This document shows, piece after piece, positions 1 through 9,841 of a stretch of 46,114 bases of DNA (its first letter is position 1; every line of letters begins with the position of its first letter). The notes beneath the pieces are model-generated. The model was not told where the DNA came from and did not search any database. It worked only from the letters and a program-made list of their open reading frames with translations. The position numbers and the translations under genes were made by a program. This DNA comes from Thermoguttaceae bacterium (GTDB taxonomy: Bacteria > Planctomycetota > Planctomycetia > Pirellulales > Thermoguttaceae), in assembly GCA_017557195.1 (NCBI GenBank), contig JAFZAL010000191.1, positions 1 to 46,114 of the forward strand, read 5' to 3'.

Positions 1-3000
1 CGCAACAAGCTGATTTGCTTTACCGGCGTGTCGGGGTCGGGGAAAAGCTCGCTGGCGTTCGACACCCTCTACGCAGAAGGACAGCGGCGGTACGTGGAAA
101 GCCTGTCGTCGTTCGCCCGACAGTTTCTCGGGCAGGCGCCCAAACCGGACGTTGACCTCATCTCCGGGTTAAGTCCCGCTATTTCTATTGCTCAAAAGAC
201 GGCGGGAAGCAACCCCCGGTCCACCGTCGGCACGATTACGGAAATCTACGACTTTCTCCGCGTTCTGTACGCTCGAATCGGCGTTGGGCATTGCCCTGTT
301 TGCGGAAAGCCCGTTACAGCCCAAACGCGTCAGCAGATTTTGGGCAAAATCTTGAGCATTGGCAGCAACCAAGAGGCGTTAGGCGGCAAAAAAGACGGCA
401 AAGCCGAGTGCTTCCTCTTTCTCGCGCCCAAGGCGTATCATCAGCGAGGCGAGTTCAAGGATCTCTTTGAAGACCTGCGGCGGCAGGGGTACGCCCGGGT
501 TCGGGTAGACGGCGTTGTTCGACAGCTTCAGGAGGACATCCGTCTTGACCGGCAGATGAGGCATAATATAGAGGTCGTCATTGACCGGCTGGAATTGACC
601 CGTCAGAACCGTCCGCGGATTCTGGAGGCGGTCGAGGCGAGCTTGAAGGTCGGCGACGGCGAGATGCTTTTGGCGGGCGAAGCCGGCTCGGACTTCAAGG
701 ACGTCCGCTTTTCCAGCCAGTACGCCTGTCCGACGTGCGGGCTGAGCTTTGCGGTTCCCACGCCGCAGATGTTCTCGTTCAACTCTCCGCAGGGTGCGTG
801 TCCGGACTGCAACGGGTTGGGAGAAATCTACACGTTCGACCCGAACAAGCTGACGACTCACCCGGAACGCTCATTGATGGACGGTCCGATGGAGATTCTG
901 CCGCCGTTCAGCGAGCTGGGGCGATGGCGCAAGAGCATTTATCAGGGCGTCGCCCGGTATCTGGAAAAGAAGTTCGACAAGCCGGAGGGATACGTTCTCA
1001 ATACGCCGTGGCAAGACCTTGACCCGAACGTTTCGCAAAAGATTTTGTGGGGAACCGGCGAGGCGCATATAGAATTCTCGTACAAAACGGGCGTCAACGA
1101 GCAGAAATGGGGCGGTCCGTACGAGGGCGTGATTCCATCGCTGCTTTCCACGTACAACGCGGCGGGCAGTTCGATTCAGAAACGCCAGCTGGAAAAGTAC
1201 ATGGACGTTATCCCCTGTGGGCATTGCGAGGGCGAACGGCTCAACGTGCAGGCGCGTCACGTTAAACTGTGCGCTCGCGGAGGCAAGTTTGACGGTCAGT
1301 GGCTGTCGCTGCCGCAGGCGTGCAAGCTGTCGATTGAAGACGCGCGCGACTTCTTCGCTCATTTGCAGCTCGACGCCACCGAAATGACGATTGCGTTTGA
1401 CGCCTTGAAGGAGATTCAGGGGCGATTGTCGTTCCTGTCGGATGTCGGTTTGGGATACCTCACTTTAGGCAGAACGGCTCCGACGCTTTCCGGCGGGGAA
1501 ATGCAGCGAATCCGTCTGGCGGGTCAGATCGGCTGCGGGTTGACGGGGGTTCTGTACATTCTGGACGAGCCGTCTATCGGGCTTCATTCCCGTGACAATA
1601 TTCGCCTTTTGAATTCGCTTTCCACTCTGCGGGATCAGGGGAATACTGTCGTCGTTGTCGAGCATGACGAAGAGACGATGCGTTCGGCGGACATGATTGT
1701 CGATTTCGGTCCCGGCGCCGGCGCGAAGGGCGGATACGTGGTCGCGTCCGGGGATTTGAATACGGTCATGGCAACGCCCGACAGCGTAACAGGCGCGTTT
1801 TTGGCGGGACGCCGCAAGATTGACGTCCCCGCCCGACGGGAAAAGGCGGCGGCTCCGCAGTCCCAGGGACGAGGCGCGAAATACGGCTCTGTCAAAAAGT
1901 CGAAATACGCAATCCAGGACGACCAGCCGAAGTCGATTATCGTTCGCGGCGCCCGCTATCACAATCTGAAAAATATCGACGTCGAATTCCCGCTGGGCAA
2001 GTTCATTTGTGTAACAGGCGTTTCCGGGTCCGGGAAAAGCTCGCTCATCAACGGGATTCTGGTCGAAGCCCTTCGACGGGATTTGAACCGCGGCATCGGC
2101 GTTCCCGGCGCTCACGATCGAATCGACGGGCTGCGGAATCTCGACAAGATGATCGCCATCAACCAGTCGCCTATCGGCAGAACGCCCCGAAGCAACCCGG
2201 CGACGTATATCAAACTGTTCGACGAGATTCGGGATCTGTACGCCTCGCTGCCGGAAGCGAAGGCGAAGGGGTTCAAGTCCGGGCGGTTCAGTTTCAACGT
2301 CTCCGGCGGACGGTGCGAAGCGTGTCAGGGCGCCGGCGCGGAAAAGCTCGAAATGGACTTCCTCGCCGACATCTGGACGACCTGCCCGGTCTGTAACGGA
2401 AAGCGGTTCAATGCGGAAACGCTGTCGGTGGAATTCAAAGGCAAGTCCATCGCAGACGTTTTGGAAATGGACGTCGACGCCGCCATGGAGCTGTTCGAGA
2501 ACATCCCGAAAATTCACTCCATGCTCAAAACGTTACACGACGTCGGGCTGGGATACATGAAAATCGGTCAGCCGTCGCCCACTCTTTCCGGCGGGGAGGC
2601 GCAGAGAATCAAGCTGGCGCGGGAACTGATTAAAATCGCGACGGGTCGAACGCTCTACATGCTCGACGAGCCGACGACCGGCTTGCATTTCGCCGACATC
2701 GATTTGCTGCTCAAGGTTCTTCACAACTTCGTCGACCTCGGCAACACGGTTATTGTCATTGAGCACAATTTAGACGTCGTCAAGACGGCGGACTGGGTCA
2801 TTGAACTTGGACCCGAAGGCGGCGACGCGGGCGGTCAGCTGATTTTTGCCGGGACGCCGGAAGACATGGCGAAGACCGACACGCCAACGGGAATCGCGCT
2901 GCGTCCGGTTCTGGATCAGGCGAACAAACCCGCGCTGGAAATCAAGGACATTCAAAAGCAGATTCGCAAAAAGCCGGCGGCGGTTGAGTCATCTACCGCG

Positions 3001-6000
3001 TCTGCCGAGCCGGAGGTAATTCATATTGAAGGCGCGGCGGAACACAACCTCAAGTCCGTCGACGTCGATATTCTGCGTAACAAACTGACCGTGCTCAGCG
3101 GACCGTCCGGGTCGGGAAAAAGCTCGATGGCAATCGACACGATTTACGCCGAAGGACAGCGGCGCTATGTAGAAAGCCTGTCGTCGTATGCGCGTCAGTT
3201 TGTTGGGCAGATGGCGAAACCCAAGGTTGACCTGATTACCGGCTTGTCCCCGGCTATCGCGATTGAACAAAAGCGGACGTCACAGTCGCCGCGTTCCACC
3301 GTCGGGACGGTTTCCGAAATTTACGACTACGTCAGAATCCTGCTGGCGCGGCTGGGTCAGCCGTACTGTCCGCATTGCCAAATCCCGGTCGGAACGCAAA
3401 GCGCAGACGAGATTATCAACCGCGTTATGAATTACCCGGAAGGGACGAAGCTGTATATTCTCGCGCCGCTGACGATTGACGTCGGGCGGAAATACGAGGA
3501 CGTTTGGGAGAATCTGCGCTCGCAGGGCTACGCCCGCGTTCGACTGGACGGCGTTGTGTATTCGCTCAACGACATGCCGGAGGAAATGGACAGACGCCGC
3601 CGCTGGAACGTGGAGGTTCTCGTCGACCGCGTTGAAATCCGCAAAGCCAACCGCAGCCGCGTTGCCTCGAGCGTTGAAACGGCGCTGTCGCTGGGACGCG
3701 GAGAGCTGCGCGTTGCGATCTGTGACGCGACGCGTCCGGAAACGCGCTGGAAGACGGACTCCTATTCCCAGCATTTCTCCTGCCCGAAATGCGGCGAGAG
3801 CTTCGTTCCGCTCACGCCCAACCATTTCTCGTTCAACTCGTCTTTGGGCTGGTGCCCGGACTGCGAAGGGATCGGAACGCAGATGGGCGCGGACTTGTCC
3901 GTCTTTGTCGAGGACGACAAACTGTCGCTGGCGCAGGGCGCGGTCAACCTCTTGCCGAACGTGTCCGGCGCGCTGTTCAAACGGATGCTTGCCGCATTTG
4001 AAAAGGAAACCAACGTCCCGATTGACGTCCCGTTCCGGGAACTGGCGGGGCGACATCGACGAATCATCCTGCAGGGCTACGGCGACTCCTGGATTCCCGT
4101 ATACAAGCCGAACGCCAGCCGCAAAAAAGACGCTGAGCCGGAACTGGACTTCAAATTCCAGTACGCCGGTTTGTATCCGACGCTCGATACCGCGTCGAGA
4201 ATTCTGCCGGGCTTGCGAGTCAAGCTCAGCGGGCTTCGGGCGGAAATCGAATGTCCCACCTGCGGCGGAAGCCGACTGCGCGCAGACGCCTCTGCCGTTC
4301 GGCTCAAAGGGCGGTCGGTCGACGAACTGTGCCGCATGCCGCTCAACAAACTCTACGACGAGTTCAGTTCCTGGAAGCTGTCTCCAACGGAACAGAAAAT
4401 CGCCGGCGACATCTGTAACGAAATTCTCAACCGCGTCAAGTTCCTGCTCGACGTTGGTCTGGACTACCTCACCTTGTCACGACCGGCGACGTCGCTTTCC
4501 GGCGGGGAAATGCAGCGAATCCGTCTGGCGTCGCAAATCGGCTCCGGCTTGTGCGGCGCGCTTTACGTGCTGGACGAACCGACTATCGGGCTTCACCCCC
4601 GAGACAACGTCAAACTGCTCAACGCGCTGCGGAATTTGCGGGACATCGGCAACACGGTTTTGGTCGTTGAACACGACAAAGAGATCATTTCCGGCGCGGA
4701 CGACGTTCTCGACTTCGGACCTAAAGCCGGCGATTTCGGCGGAGAACTGGTCGCTCAGGGCGAGCCGAAAACGCTTGCCGATCAGGAACGCTCTGTTACA
4801 GGACCGTATCTGGTCAACCAGAAGTCGATTGCAATTCCGTCCAACCGGCGCGCCATTCCCGGTGCGGAACTGTACAGCGTCGGGCTGGACTCCGTCCCCG
4901 CGCCTGCGCCCAAGATTCGCGCCCGAAAGGGACAAAAAACCGCCGAGCCGAACATCGCGCTGGCGTCCGATTTGGGACGTTGGCTTCACGTGTACGGCGT
5001 TCGACAGAACAACCTCAAAGACGTCGACGTTCACATTCCCGTCGGCGCGTTTACGGTTGTAACAGGCGTTTCGGGGTCAGGAAAAAGCTCGCTGGTGGAA
5101 GACGTCCTCTACTGCGGCATGGCGAGAATCCTGCAGCGGTCAACGGTTCAGGCGGGCGTGTACCGCAACATCGTCGGGATCGAGCATTTTAACAAGGTGA
5201 TCAACGTCGACCAGCGGCCAATCGGTCAAACGCCGCTGAGCAATCTGGCGACTTATACGGGCGTTTTCGACTACATCCGCAACCTGTTCGCGTCTCTGCC
5301 GGAGGCGAAAATCAAGGGCTTTTCCGCGCGCCGGTTCAGCTTTAATGCGCCGGGCGGACGCTGCGAAAAGTGCGAGGGCTACGGACAGATTAAAGTCGAA
5401 ATGCACTTCCTGCCGGACGTCTGGGTCAACTGTGACGCCTGCAACGGTCAGCGGTACGAGCCGGAAACGCTGTCGGTGAAATACCACGGCTTTTCCATTG
5501 CCGACGTCCTCAACCTGTCCTGCAAAGAGGCGTTGACGCTCTTCAGCGCTCAGCCGCCCATTCGACGAATCCTTCAAACCTTGTGCGACGTTGGGCTGGA
5601 TTACCTCGCGCTGGGTCAGCCCGCCCCGACTCTGTCCGGCGGCGAAGCGCAAAGAATCAAGCTGGCGTCGGAACTGTCTCGCCCTGACACCGGGCGGACG
5701 CTCTACGTTCTCGACGAACCGACGACCGGCCTTCATTTTGAAGACCTCGCCAAGCTGCTGGAAGTGTTACAGCGTCTGGTTGACCTGGGCAACACGGTCG
5801 TCGTGATTGAACATAACCTCGACATCGTCAAAACGGCGGACTGGATTATCGACCTCGGGCCCGAAGCCGGGGAAGACGGCGGGGAGATTGTCTTTGCCGG
5901 AACGCCGGAAAATCTGGCGGAATACACAAAGCGTCAGCAGAAGTCCGGGAAGGGGCTTGTCTCCTATACCGGGCGCGCTCTGCTTCCGGAACTGGAATCC

Positions 6001-7131
6001 GGGACGTACGTCAAACGGGAGAAGTACGACCGGGTTGAAACTCCGATTCCGACTCTGACTGAGATCGAAATTGAACGCTCTATCGACTTCGGCGCTATCG
6101 GCATGGACGCGAAAGCCCCGTGGGAAACCGACGGCGTCAAATGGCATACGCAGCAGCGCGTCGCACGAAACGGGAACGCCTGCCGGTGGGACGGCTCGAT
6201 TTTAACGCATATCGTCGACTATATCGACGCGAAAGAAATGCTGGGCATTCCGGACTGGGCGGATCGGACGACCGTCAGCGTTGCCGCGCCGAAAAAGCCG
6301 ATGTTCTGGTTCTTCCGCGCCATTACCAACGAAGAATGGCTGCTCAGACTCAAAGTCCAGGTTCCCAAAGGCGTCTTTACGCAAGAGGAACTCGATAAAC
6401 AACTTGACCTCAAGCCGCTCAACGACATGCCGGAACTGCCGCTTTACGGGGCGCATTCCCGCGTCAAGATAGAGACGGCTCACGACCCGCGATTCCAGGA
6501 AATCGAGATGAAAGTCCATTACCTGCGGGAAATCGACCGTCCGGAATTCTGGGCGTTTATCGATAAAGCCATCAACGCCTTTGCCGACGAACTGCTCGAC
6601 AAGTCTGAACCGAAAGACGATAATCCAACCGGGGAAAATGTAACAGACGCCCCGAAACCGGAACCGCAGACGGAACAGCAAGAGGAGGAGAAGCCGAAGC
6701 TCAATATCATCTCTGCGAATGCGGAACCGTGGAAAGTTCTCGGGCGGACGTGGCATTTAATGCCGTCCAAGGGATTCCATAAAAATCGGCGTCCCAAGTG
6801 GAAAGCGGCGCTTCTTAACGCCGTTATATCGTGGCTGGAAGAGACGTTCAACGACGCCGAGTTCGGCTGGACGAACAAATGCGTCGTCCCGATTAAACTC
6901 GCCGGGCGCAAAGCGATTTGGGGCCGCGTTTCGACCAAACAGACAGACGCCGTCCGACTGGATATTGAAGTCGAGAAGAACAAATATTCCGTTGGCGAGC
7001 TGCTGTCAATCGGGAACAACATTGAGTTGGACGACTCCAAAGCCAAACGCGACATCGTCCGAATCCGTTTTGTAACAGACTCCGACCTCAACGACGCAGT
7101 AAAATCGTTTATCCTCAAGACGACAAAATAG
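1..7131 (+). CDS. uvrA: Tandem (double-length) excinuclease UvrA, 5' partial, with duplicated C-terminal extension
   Basis: DNA-damage recognition ATPase of nucleotide excision repair; UvrA normally works as a dimer that loads UvrB. The frame is open from base 1, and the sequence before the first Walker A (RNKLICFTG) is UvrA sequence, so the true start lies upstream, probably about 25 codons away. Two complete UvrA units follow each other in one 2376-codon chain. Numbering from the first codon of the window, Walker A motifs (SGSGKSS) lie near 10-18, 673-681, 1034-1042 and 1689-1697; LSGGE signatures near 496, 862, 1499 and 1878; Walker B DE pairs near 522, 889, 1525 and 1905. The CxxC zinc modules (CPVC, CPTC, CPDC, CEAC...CPVC and equivalents) are intact in both halves. 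After about codon 2000 there is a 375-residue extension not found in ordinary UvrA (about 940 aa); it contains two related domains joined by an acidic Pro/Glu linker. Double-length UvrA is known in chlamydiae and other PVC bacteria. Confidence 0.97.
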   Translation, partial: RNKLICFTGVSGSGKSSLAFDTLYAEGQRRYVESLSSFARQFLGQAPKPDVDLISGLSPAISIAQKTAGSNPRSTVGTITEIYDFLRVLYARIGVGHCPVCGKPVTAQTRQQILGKILSIGSNQEALGGKKDGKAECFLFLAPKAYHQRGEFKDLFEDLRRQGYARVRVDGVVRQLQEDIRLDRQMRHNIEVVIDRLELTRQNRPRILEAVEASLKVGDGEMLLAGEAGSDFKDVRFSSQYACPTCGLSFAVPTPQMFSFNSPQGACPDCNGLGEIYTFDPNKLTTHPERSLMDGPMEILPPFSELGRWRKSIYQGVARYLEKKFDKPEGYVLNTPWQDLDPNVSQKILWGTGEAHIEFSYKTGVNEQKWGGPYEGVIPSLLSTYNAAGSSIQKRQLEKYMDVIPCGHCEGERLNVQARHVKLCARGGKFDGQWLSLPQACKLSIEDARDFFAHLQLDATEMTIAFDALKEIQGRLSFLSDVGLGYLTLGRTAPTLSGGEMQRIRLAGQIGCGLTGVLYILDEPSIGLHSRDNIRLLNSLSTLRDQGNTVVVVEHDEETMRSADMIVDFGPGAGAKGGYVVASGDLNTVMATPDSVTGAFLAGRRKIDVPARREKAAAPQSQGRGAKYGSVKKSKYAIQDDQPKSIIVRGARYHNLKNIDVEFPLGKFICVTGVSGSGKSSLINGILVEALRRDLNRGIGVPGAHDRIDGLRNLDKMIAINQSPIGRTPRSNPATYIKLFDEIRDLYASLPEAKAKGFKSGRFSFNVSGGRCEACQGAGAEKLEMDFLADIWTTCPVCNGKRFNAETLSVEFKGKSIADVLEMDVDAAMELFENIPKIHSMLKTLHDVGLGYMKIGQPSPTLSGGEAQRIKLARELIKIATGRTLYMLDEPTTGLHFADIDLLLKVLHNFVDLGNTVIVIEHNLDVVKTADWVIELGPEGGDAGGQLIFAGTPEDMAKTDTPTGIALRPVLDQANKPALEIKDIQKQIRKKPAAVESSTASAEPEVIHIEGAAEHNLKSVDVDILRNKLTVLSGPSGSGKSSMAIDTIYAEGQRRYVESLSSYARQFVGQMAKPKVDLITGLSPAIAIEQKRTSQSPRSTVGTVSEIYDYVRILLARLGQPYCPHCQIPVGTQSADEIINRVMNYPEGTKLYILAPLTIDVGRKYEDVWENLRSQGYARVRLDGVVYSLNDMPEEMDRRRRWNVEVLVDRVEIRKANRSRVASSVETALSLGRGELRVAICDATRPETRWKTDSYSQHFSCPKCGESFVPLTPNHFSFNSSLGWCPDCEGIGTQMGADLSVFVEDDKLSLAQGAVNLLPNVSGALFKRMLAAFEKETNVPIDVPFRELAGRHRRIILQGYGDSWIPVYKPNASRKKDAEPELDFKFQYAGLYPTLDTASRILPGLRVKLSGLRAEIECPTCGGSRLRADASAVRLKGRSVDELCRMPLNKLYDEFSSWKLSPTEQKIAGDICNEILNRVKFLLDVGLDYLTLSRPATSLSGGEMQRIRLASQIGSGLCGALYVLDEPTIGLHPRDNVKLLNALRNLRDIGNTVLVVEHDKEIISGADDVLDFGPKAGDFGGELVAQGEPKTLADQERSVTGPYLVNQKSIAIPSNRRAIPGAELYSVGLDSVPAPAPKIRARKGQKTAEPNIALASDLGRWLHVYGVRQNNLKDVDVHIPVGAFTVVTGVSGSGKSSLVEDVLYCGMARILQRSTVQAGVYRNIVGIEHFNKVINVDQRPIGQTPLSNLATYTGVFDYIRNLFASLPEAKIKGFSARRFSFNAPGGRCEKCEGYGQIKVEMHFLPDVWVNCDACNGQRYEPETLSVKYHGFSIADVLNLSCKEALTLFSAQPPIRRILQTLCDVGLDYLALGQPAPTLSGGEAQRIKLASELSRPDTGRTLYVLDEPTTGLHFEDLAKLLEVLQRLVDLGNTVVVIEHNLDIVKTADWIIDLGPEAGEDGGEIVFAGTPENLAEYTKRQQKSGKGLVSYTGRALLPELESGTYVKREKYDRVETPIPTLTEIEIERSIDFGAIGMDAKAPWETDGVKWHTQQRVARNGNACRWDGSILTHIVDYIDAKEMLGIPDWADRTTVSVAAPKKPMFWFFRAITNEEWLLRLKVQVPKGVFTQEELDKQLDLKPLNDMPELPLYGAHSRVKIETAHDPRFQEIEMKVHYLREIDRPEFWAFIDKAINAFADELLDKSEPKDDNPTGENVTDAPKPEPQTEQQEEEKPKLNIISANAEPWKVLGRTWHLMPSKGFHKNRRPKWKAALLNAVISWLEETFNDAEFGWTNKCVVPIKLAGRKAIWGRVSTKQTDAVRLDIEVEKNKYSVGELLSIGNNIELDDSKAKRDIVRIRFVTDSDLNDAVKSFILKTTK

Positions 7132-7139
7132 TCGGGGGA

Positions 7140-7160
7140 GCGCTTGCGTCGGGGACTGCG
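7140..7160 (+). repeat. Dispersed 21-mer, copy 1
   Basis: These 21 bases recur without a mismatch at 16771-16791, 9.6 kb away in another intergenic region. They begin GCGCTTGCGTC, the reverse complement of the GACGCAAGCGC word that sits inside the period-7 array region at 25213-25223. Confidence 0.85.
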
Positions 7161-7260
7161 GCGACCATAGACGCCGCCTTGTCCAACGACCCGCTGAAAT
7201 TTCCGACGCAGCCAGTAACCATTCTGGGTCGCGGACGAAGTCCGCCGAAGAAAATTAAAC

Positions 7261-7289
7261 CACAAAGAACACAAAGAACACAAAGAAAG
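7261..7289 (+). repeat. Period-9 tandem array, unit CACAAAGAA
   Basis: Three perfect units of CACAAAGAA. About 20 bases further on, CTTTGTTATCCGTG reads as a degraded inverted copy, so the region resembles the inverted period-9 elements at 11011-11080, 17996-18101 and 45849-45922. Confidence 0.85.
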
Positions 7290-7401
7290 CGTCCAGCGCC
7301 GCAAACATCTTTGTTATCCGTGTTTTTCCAACTCTAAATTCTCTATTTTCACTATCTTCTCGTCTGTCTCTTTTTTTCCAAAAATTTTTTCTTTTCTGCT
7401 C

Positions 7402-7429
7402 TTTAAAATTACAAAAACTGATTTATAAT
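7402..7429 (+). promoter_or_regulatory. Possible sigma-70-type promoter for the PEP-CTERM gene
   Basis: A perfect TATAAT at 7424-7429 follows TTTAAA (7402-7407) at a 16-bp spacing. The predicted start would give a leader of about 43 nt, which carries a CGGAG ribosome-binding site upstream of the ATG at 7479. The -35 match is weak. Confidence 0.4.
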
Positions 7430-7478
7430 ATATATAAGTATATAATCATATTCCTTTTACCCATATCGGAGTAAAAAT

Positions 7479-9812
7479 ATGTCCAACTTCCAAGATCGTT
7501 TTTCCTTCGTCCGCCTTTTAACATGCGGTGGAATCGCTTTCCTTTTGCTGGGGCTTTTTCTGACAAGCTCTGCTCAGGCTGATACGATTTATGCAGTTCG
7601 CGTAAACGCCCTCAATACCGCTGGCAATAGTAGCGACTACGCTAATTACAACTTCAGCAACTACAGCGCCGATTCGAGATGGTGTACTATCGAGAATGGA
7701 AAGCCTTATGATCACGCCGACGGCGCTTCAACCCCGATCATGCTTTGCGATTTGGGATCTATCCAGACAATCAACGCGATTAACGTGGTTTCTTACGATT
7801 CGATCAGTAATATTATTAAGACCATGACGGTTGACTTTTACGACTCTCCCGCGCTTTCAGGAGAGCCTGTCTATTCGCAAACATTTACGGAAGTTTCCAG
7901 CGCTCTTAATACCGCAACGACTTTGACTCTCGCAAATCCCACGAATGCGAGATTTGTCAAATTTACGTTAACGTCGAATAACGGCGGCAATCGCTTTGGA
8001 GTTAGCAATGTTACGTTTGACGTCAGTTCTGTTGTAACGCCAACGTCAGGAAATTGTACGGATGGCTATCTTGGCGGTTATCCTATAAGCTATCTCTTTG
8101 ATAAGGATGCTTCAACGAACTGGTGTGCATATAACGGCGCCGCTCAAAATGAGAATTACTTTGATCATTTTTCCCAACCTGTATTAACGTTTGAATTGGG
8201 CGGCGCTAAATCGCTTACTGGCATTACCGTTCAGGCGTACAACGTTACCGGCAACTCCATTAAGGATTTCAAGTTGGAATTTCTGGATTCGGCTGGAAAT
8301 GCCATTTCCGTTGACGATGCGTCCAAATATAGTTTTACGATGAATGATTCGCTCAACAGGGTTCAAAATTATTTTTCGTTCCCCACAGTTGAAGGTGTGT
8401 CGCAAGTTAAAATGACCGTAAAGAGCAACTTCAATGGCGTTGGGGCTGGCGGAGACAGAATTGGTTTTTCAGAAGTTTATTTCAATACGATTGAAACAGA
8501 TGCGCCAATTACGCCGGAAAAGTATGATTCACCAATGCATCAATATAATATCATTCGTCCTGTGTCCGCGTCAAGCGTTAAAGATATGACTGATCCCAAT
8601 AGTGATTTGAAATATCTTTATGATGGATCGGGAACCAACAAAGGCAATAATGTTTGGTATTCCAGAGGCAGCGGAAGCGACTACTTCGAAAAAGGCATTT
8701 CGCCCGTTATTGATTTTACCATGCCGTCAGAAAGCATGTATGACAGTTTCTCTGTTTGGGGATACCAGTATGGGAGCAACCAGATGTCCAATTTCATTTT
8801 GGAACTGTTTGACAGCTCCGGCAATCTGGTTTATGCCAACGAGTTCAAAACAACTCAATTAAGGAACGCCAGTCAATATTCAACGTTCTCTTTTGGAGAT
8901 AATTATTTGTTCAAAACCGCGCGAATGACGATTTTGGATAATGTGTACTATTGGTATAATACCAATAGCGGCGACCGAGTTGCGTTTGCAGAAATCGCCT
9001 TCTATCAGCAACCGTATTATTTTGTCAATACGGCAGACATTGACGCGAATTCCTGGACTATTAATGGAACGGATAAACAGGGCGTCTTGTTTACACAAGG
9101 CGATAAGACAGCAACGTTTGCCAAGCCGATAACGCTCAACGCCGATGGCGTAATTGAAGTCGCCGAAGGAAAGACGCTGCTTCTTACCGGCGGCATAGCT
9201 GGTAGTAACAAGGATTTGAAAAAGACCGGTGAAGGGACGCTGCAAATTGATTCTACAGGGGGAGGATCTGTTGACCTAAGAAGTCTGCTTGTTTCCACGG
9301 GGCGTCTGGATATGAAGGAGTTTTTCACAGGCTCTCTGGAAATTGGCGAAGAAATTGAAGAAGGCGTATATACTACTGCGATATTCTCGCCGGGCAATTC
9401 CATCGGTATATTAGAAATGACAGGTGATTTTACACTTAATCCCGGGTCAACGCTGTTGATGGAAATCGGCGGTCAATCGGCCGACGCCAACGACCAGCTG
9501 ATTGTAAATGGCGACTTCAACATCGCAGACGGCGCGATTATTTATCTCGAACTGGCGAATATGGGCGCGTTTACGACAGGCGATACTTTTGAAGTTCTGA
9601 TTCAAGCCGTAGGCGAAGACGACGATTTAACAGACGCGATTTCTGACGCTTTAGTCTTGGGCTGGCCGTTTACCGATTGGTCGGTTACTAAATCCGGCGA
9701 CGGTTATTCTATTCGCGGCGTTTACGATCCCAACGCCGTTCCGGAACCGTCAACCTGGGCGCTGTTGATTCTCGGCGCAGCGGGGCTGCTGTACTGGCGG
9801 AAACGAAAATAA
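7479..9812 (+). CDS. PEP-CTERM surface protein with three discoidin-like domains and autotransporter-type repeats
   Basis: Exported protein of 777 aa, probably anchored or processed by an exosortase-type system. An N-terminal signal peptide (hydrophobic core GIAFLLLGLFL, ending SAQA) is followed by three related modules of about 150 residues each (roughly 35-185, 187-340, 355-515). Each has a beta-sandwich pattern with a conserved LFD/W start and a DRxxFxEV/I end, resembling F5/8 type C (discoidin) carbohydrate-binding domains. Residues about 530-700 hold passenger-type repeats (LKKTGEGTLQI, then NPGSTLLMEI). The C-terminus VPEPSTWALLILGAAG plus RKRK is a textbook PEP-CTERM signal. The start is supported by CGGAG 8 nt upstream. 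A rho-independent terminator follows. The ligand is unknown; the discoidin assignment rests on fold pattern only. Confidence 0.9.
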   Translation: MSNFQDRFSFVRLLTCGGIAFLLLGLFLTSSAQADTIYAVRVNALNTAGNSSDYANYNFSNYSADSRWCTIENGKPYDHADGASTPIMLCDLGSIQTINAINVVSYDSISNIIKTMTVDFYDSPALSGEPVYSQTFTEVSSALNTATTLTLANPTNARFVKFTLTSNNGGNRFGVSNVTFDVSSVVTPTSGNCTDGYLGGYPISYLFDKDASTNWCAYNGAAQNENYFDHFSQPVLTFELGGAKSLTGITVQAYNVTGNSIKDFKLEFLDSAGNAISVDDASKYSFTMNDSLNRVQNYFSFPTVEGVSQVKMTVKSNFNGVGAGGDRIGFSEVYFNTIETDAPITPEKYDSPMHQYNIIRPVSASSVKDMTDPNSDLKYLYDGSGTNKGNNVWYSRGSGSDYFEKGISPVIDFTMPSESMYDSFSVWGYQYGSNQMSNFILELFDSSGNLVYANEFKTTQLRNASQYSTFSFGDNYLFKTARMTILDNVYYWYNTNSGDRVAFAEIAFYQQPYYFVNTADIDANSWTINGTDKQGVLFTQGDKTATFAKPITLNADGVIEVAEGKTLLLTGGIAGSNKDLKKTGEGTLQIDSTGGGSVDLRSLLVSTGRLDMKEFFTGSLEIGEEIEEGVYTTAIFSPGNSIGILEMTGDFTLNPGSTLLMEIGGQSADANDQLIVNGDFNIADGAIIYLELANMGAFTTGDTFEVLIQAVGEDDDLTDAISDALVLGWPFTDWSVTKSGDGYSIRGVYDPNAVPEPSTWALLILGAAGLLYWRKRK

Positions 9813-9841
9813 GAAATACGAAAATGTGACAATTTCGGAGT

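Larger units (their letters stand above)
7132..7478. other. Intergenic region with repeat modules and promoter of the PEP-CTERM gene
   Basis: No gene is visible. The stretch holds, in order, a dispersed 21-mer (7140-7160), a perfect 6-bp hairpin with loop GAA (7231-7245), a period-9 array (7261-7289), and an AT-rich segment with the likely promoter of the next gene. Confidence 0.7.

Noticed and set aside
1465..2517. 350-codon minus-strand frame inside uvrA, and several others of similar kind
   Set aside because: These overlap conserved UvrA motifs and have Arg-rich composition without family resemblance; typical shadows of a biased coding frame.
3476..5062. 528-codon plus-strand frame inside uvrA
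   Set aside because: Out-of-frame with the conserved ATPase; composition dominated by Arg, Ser and Thr, with no domain pattern.
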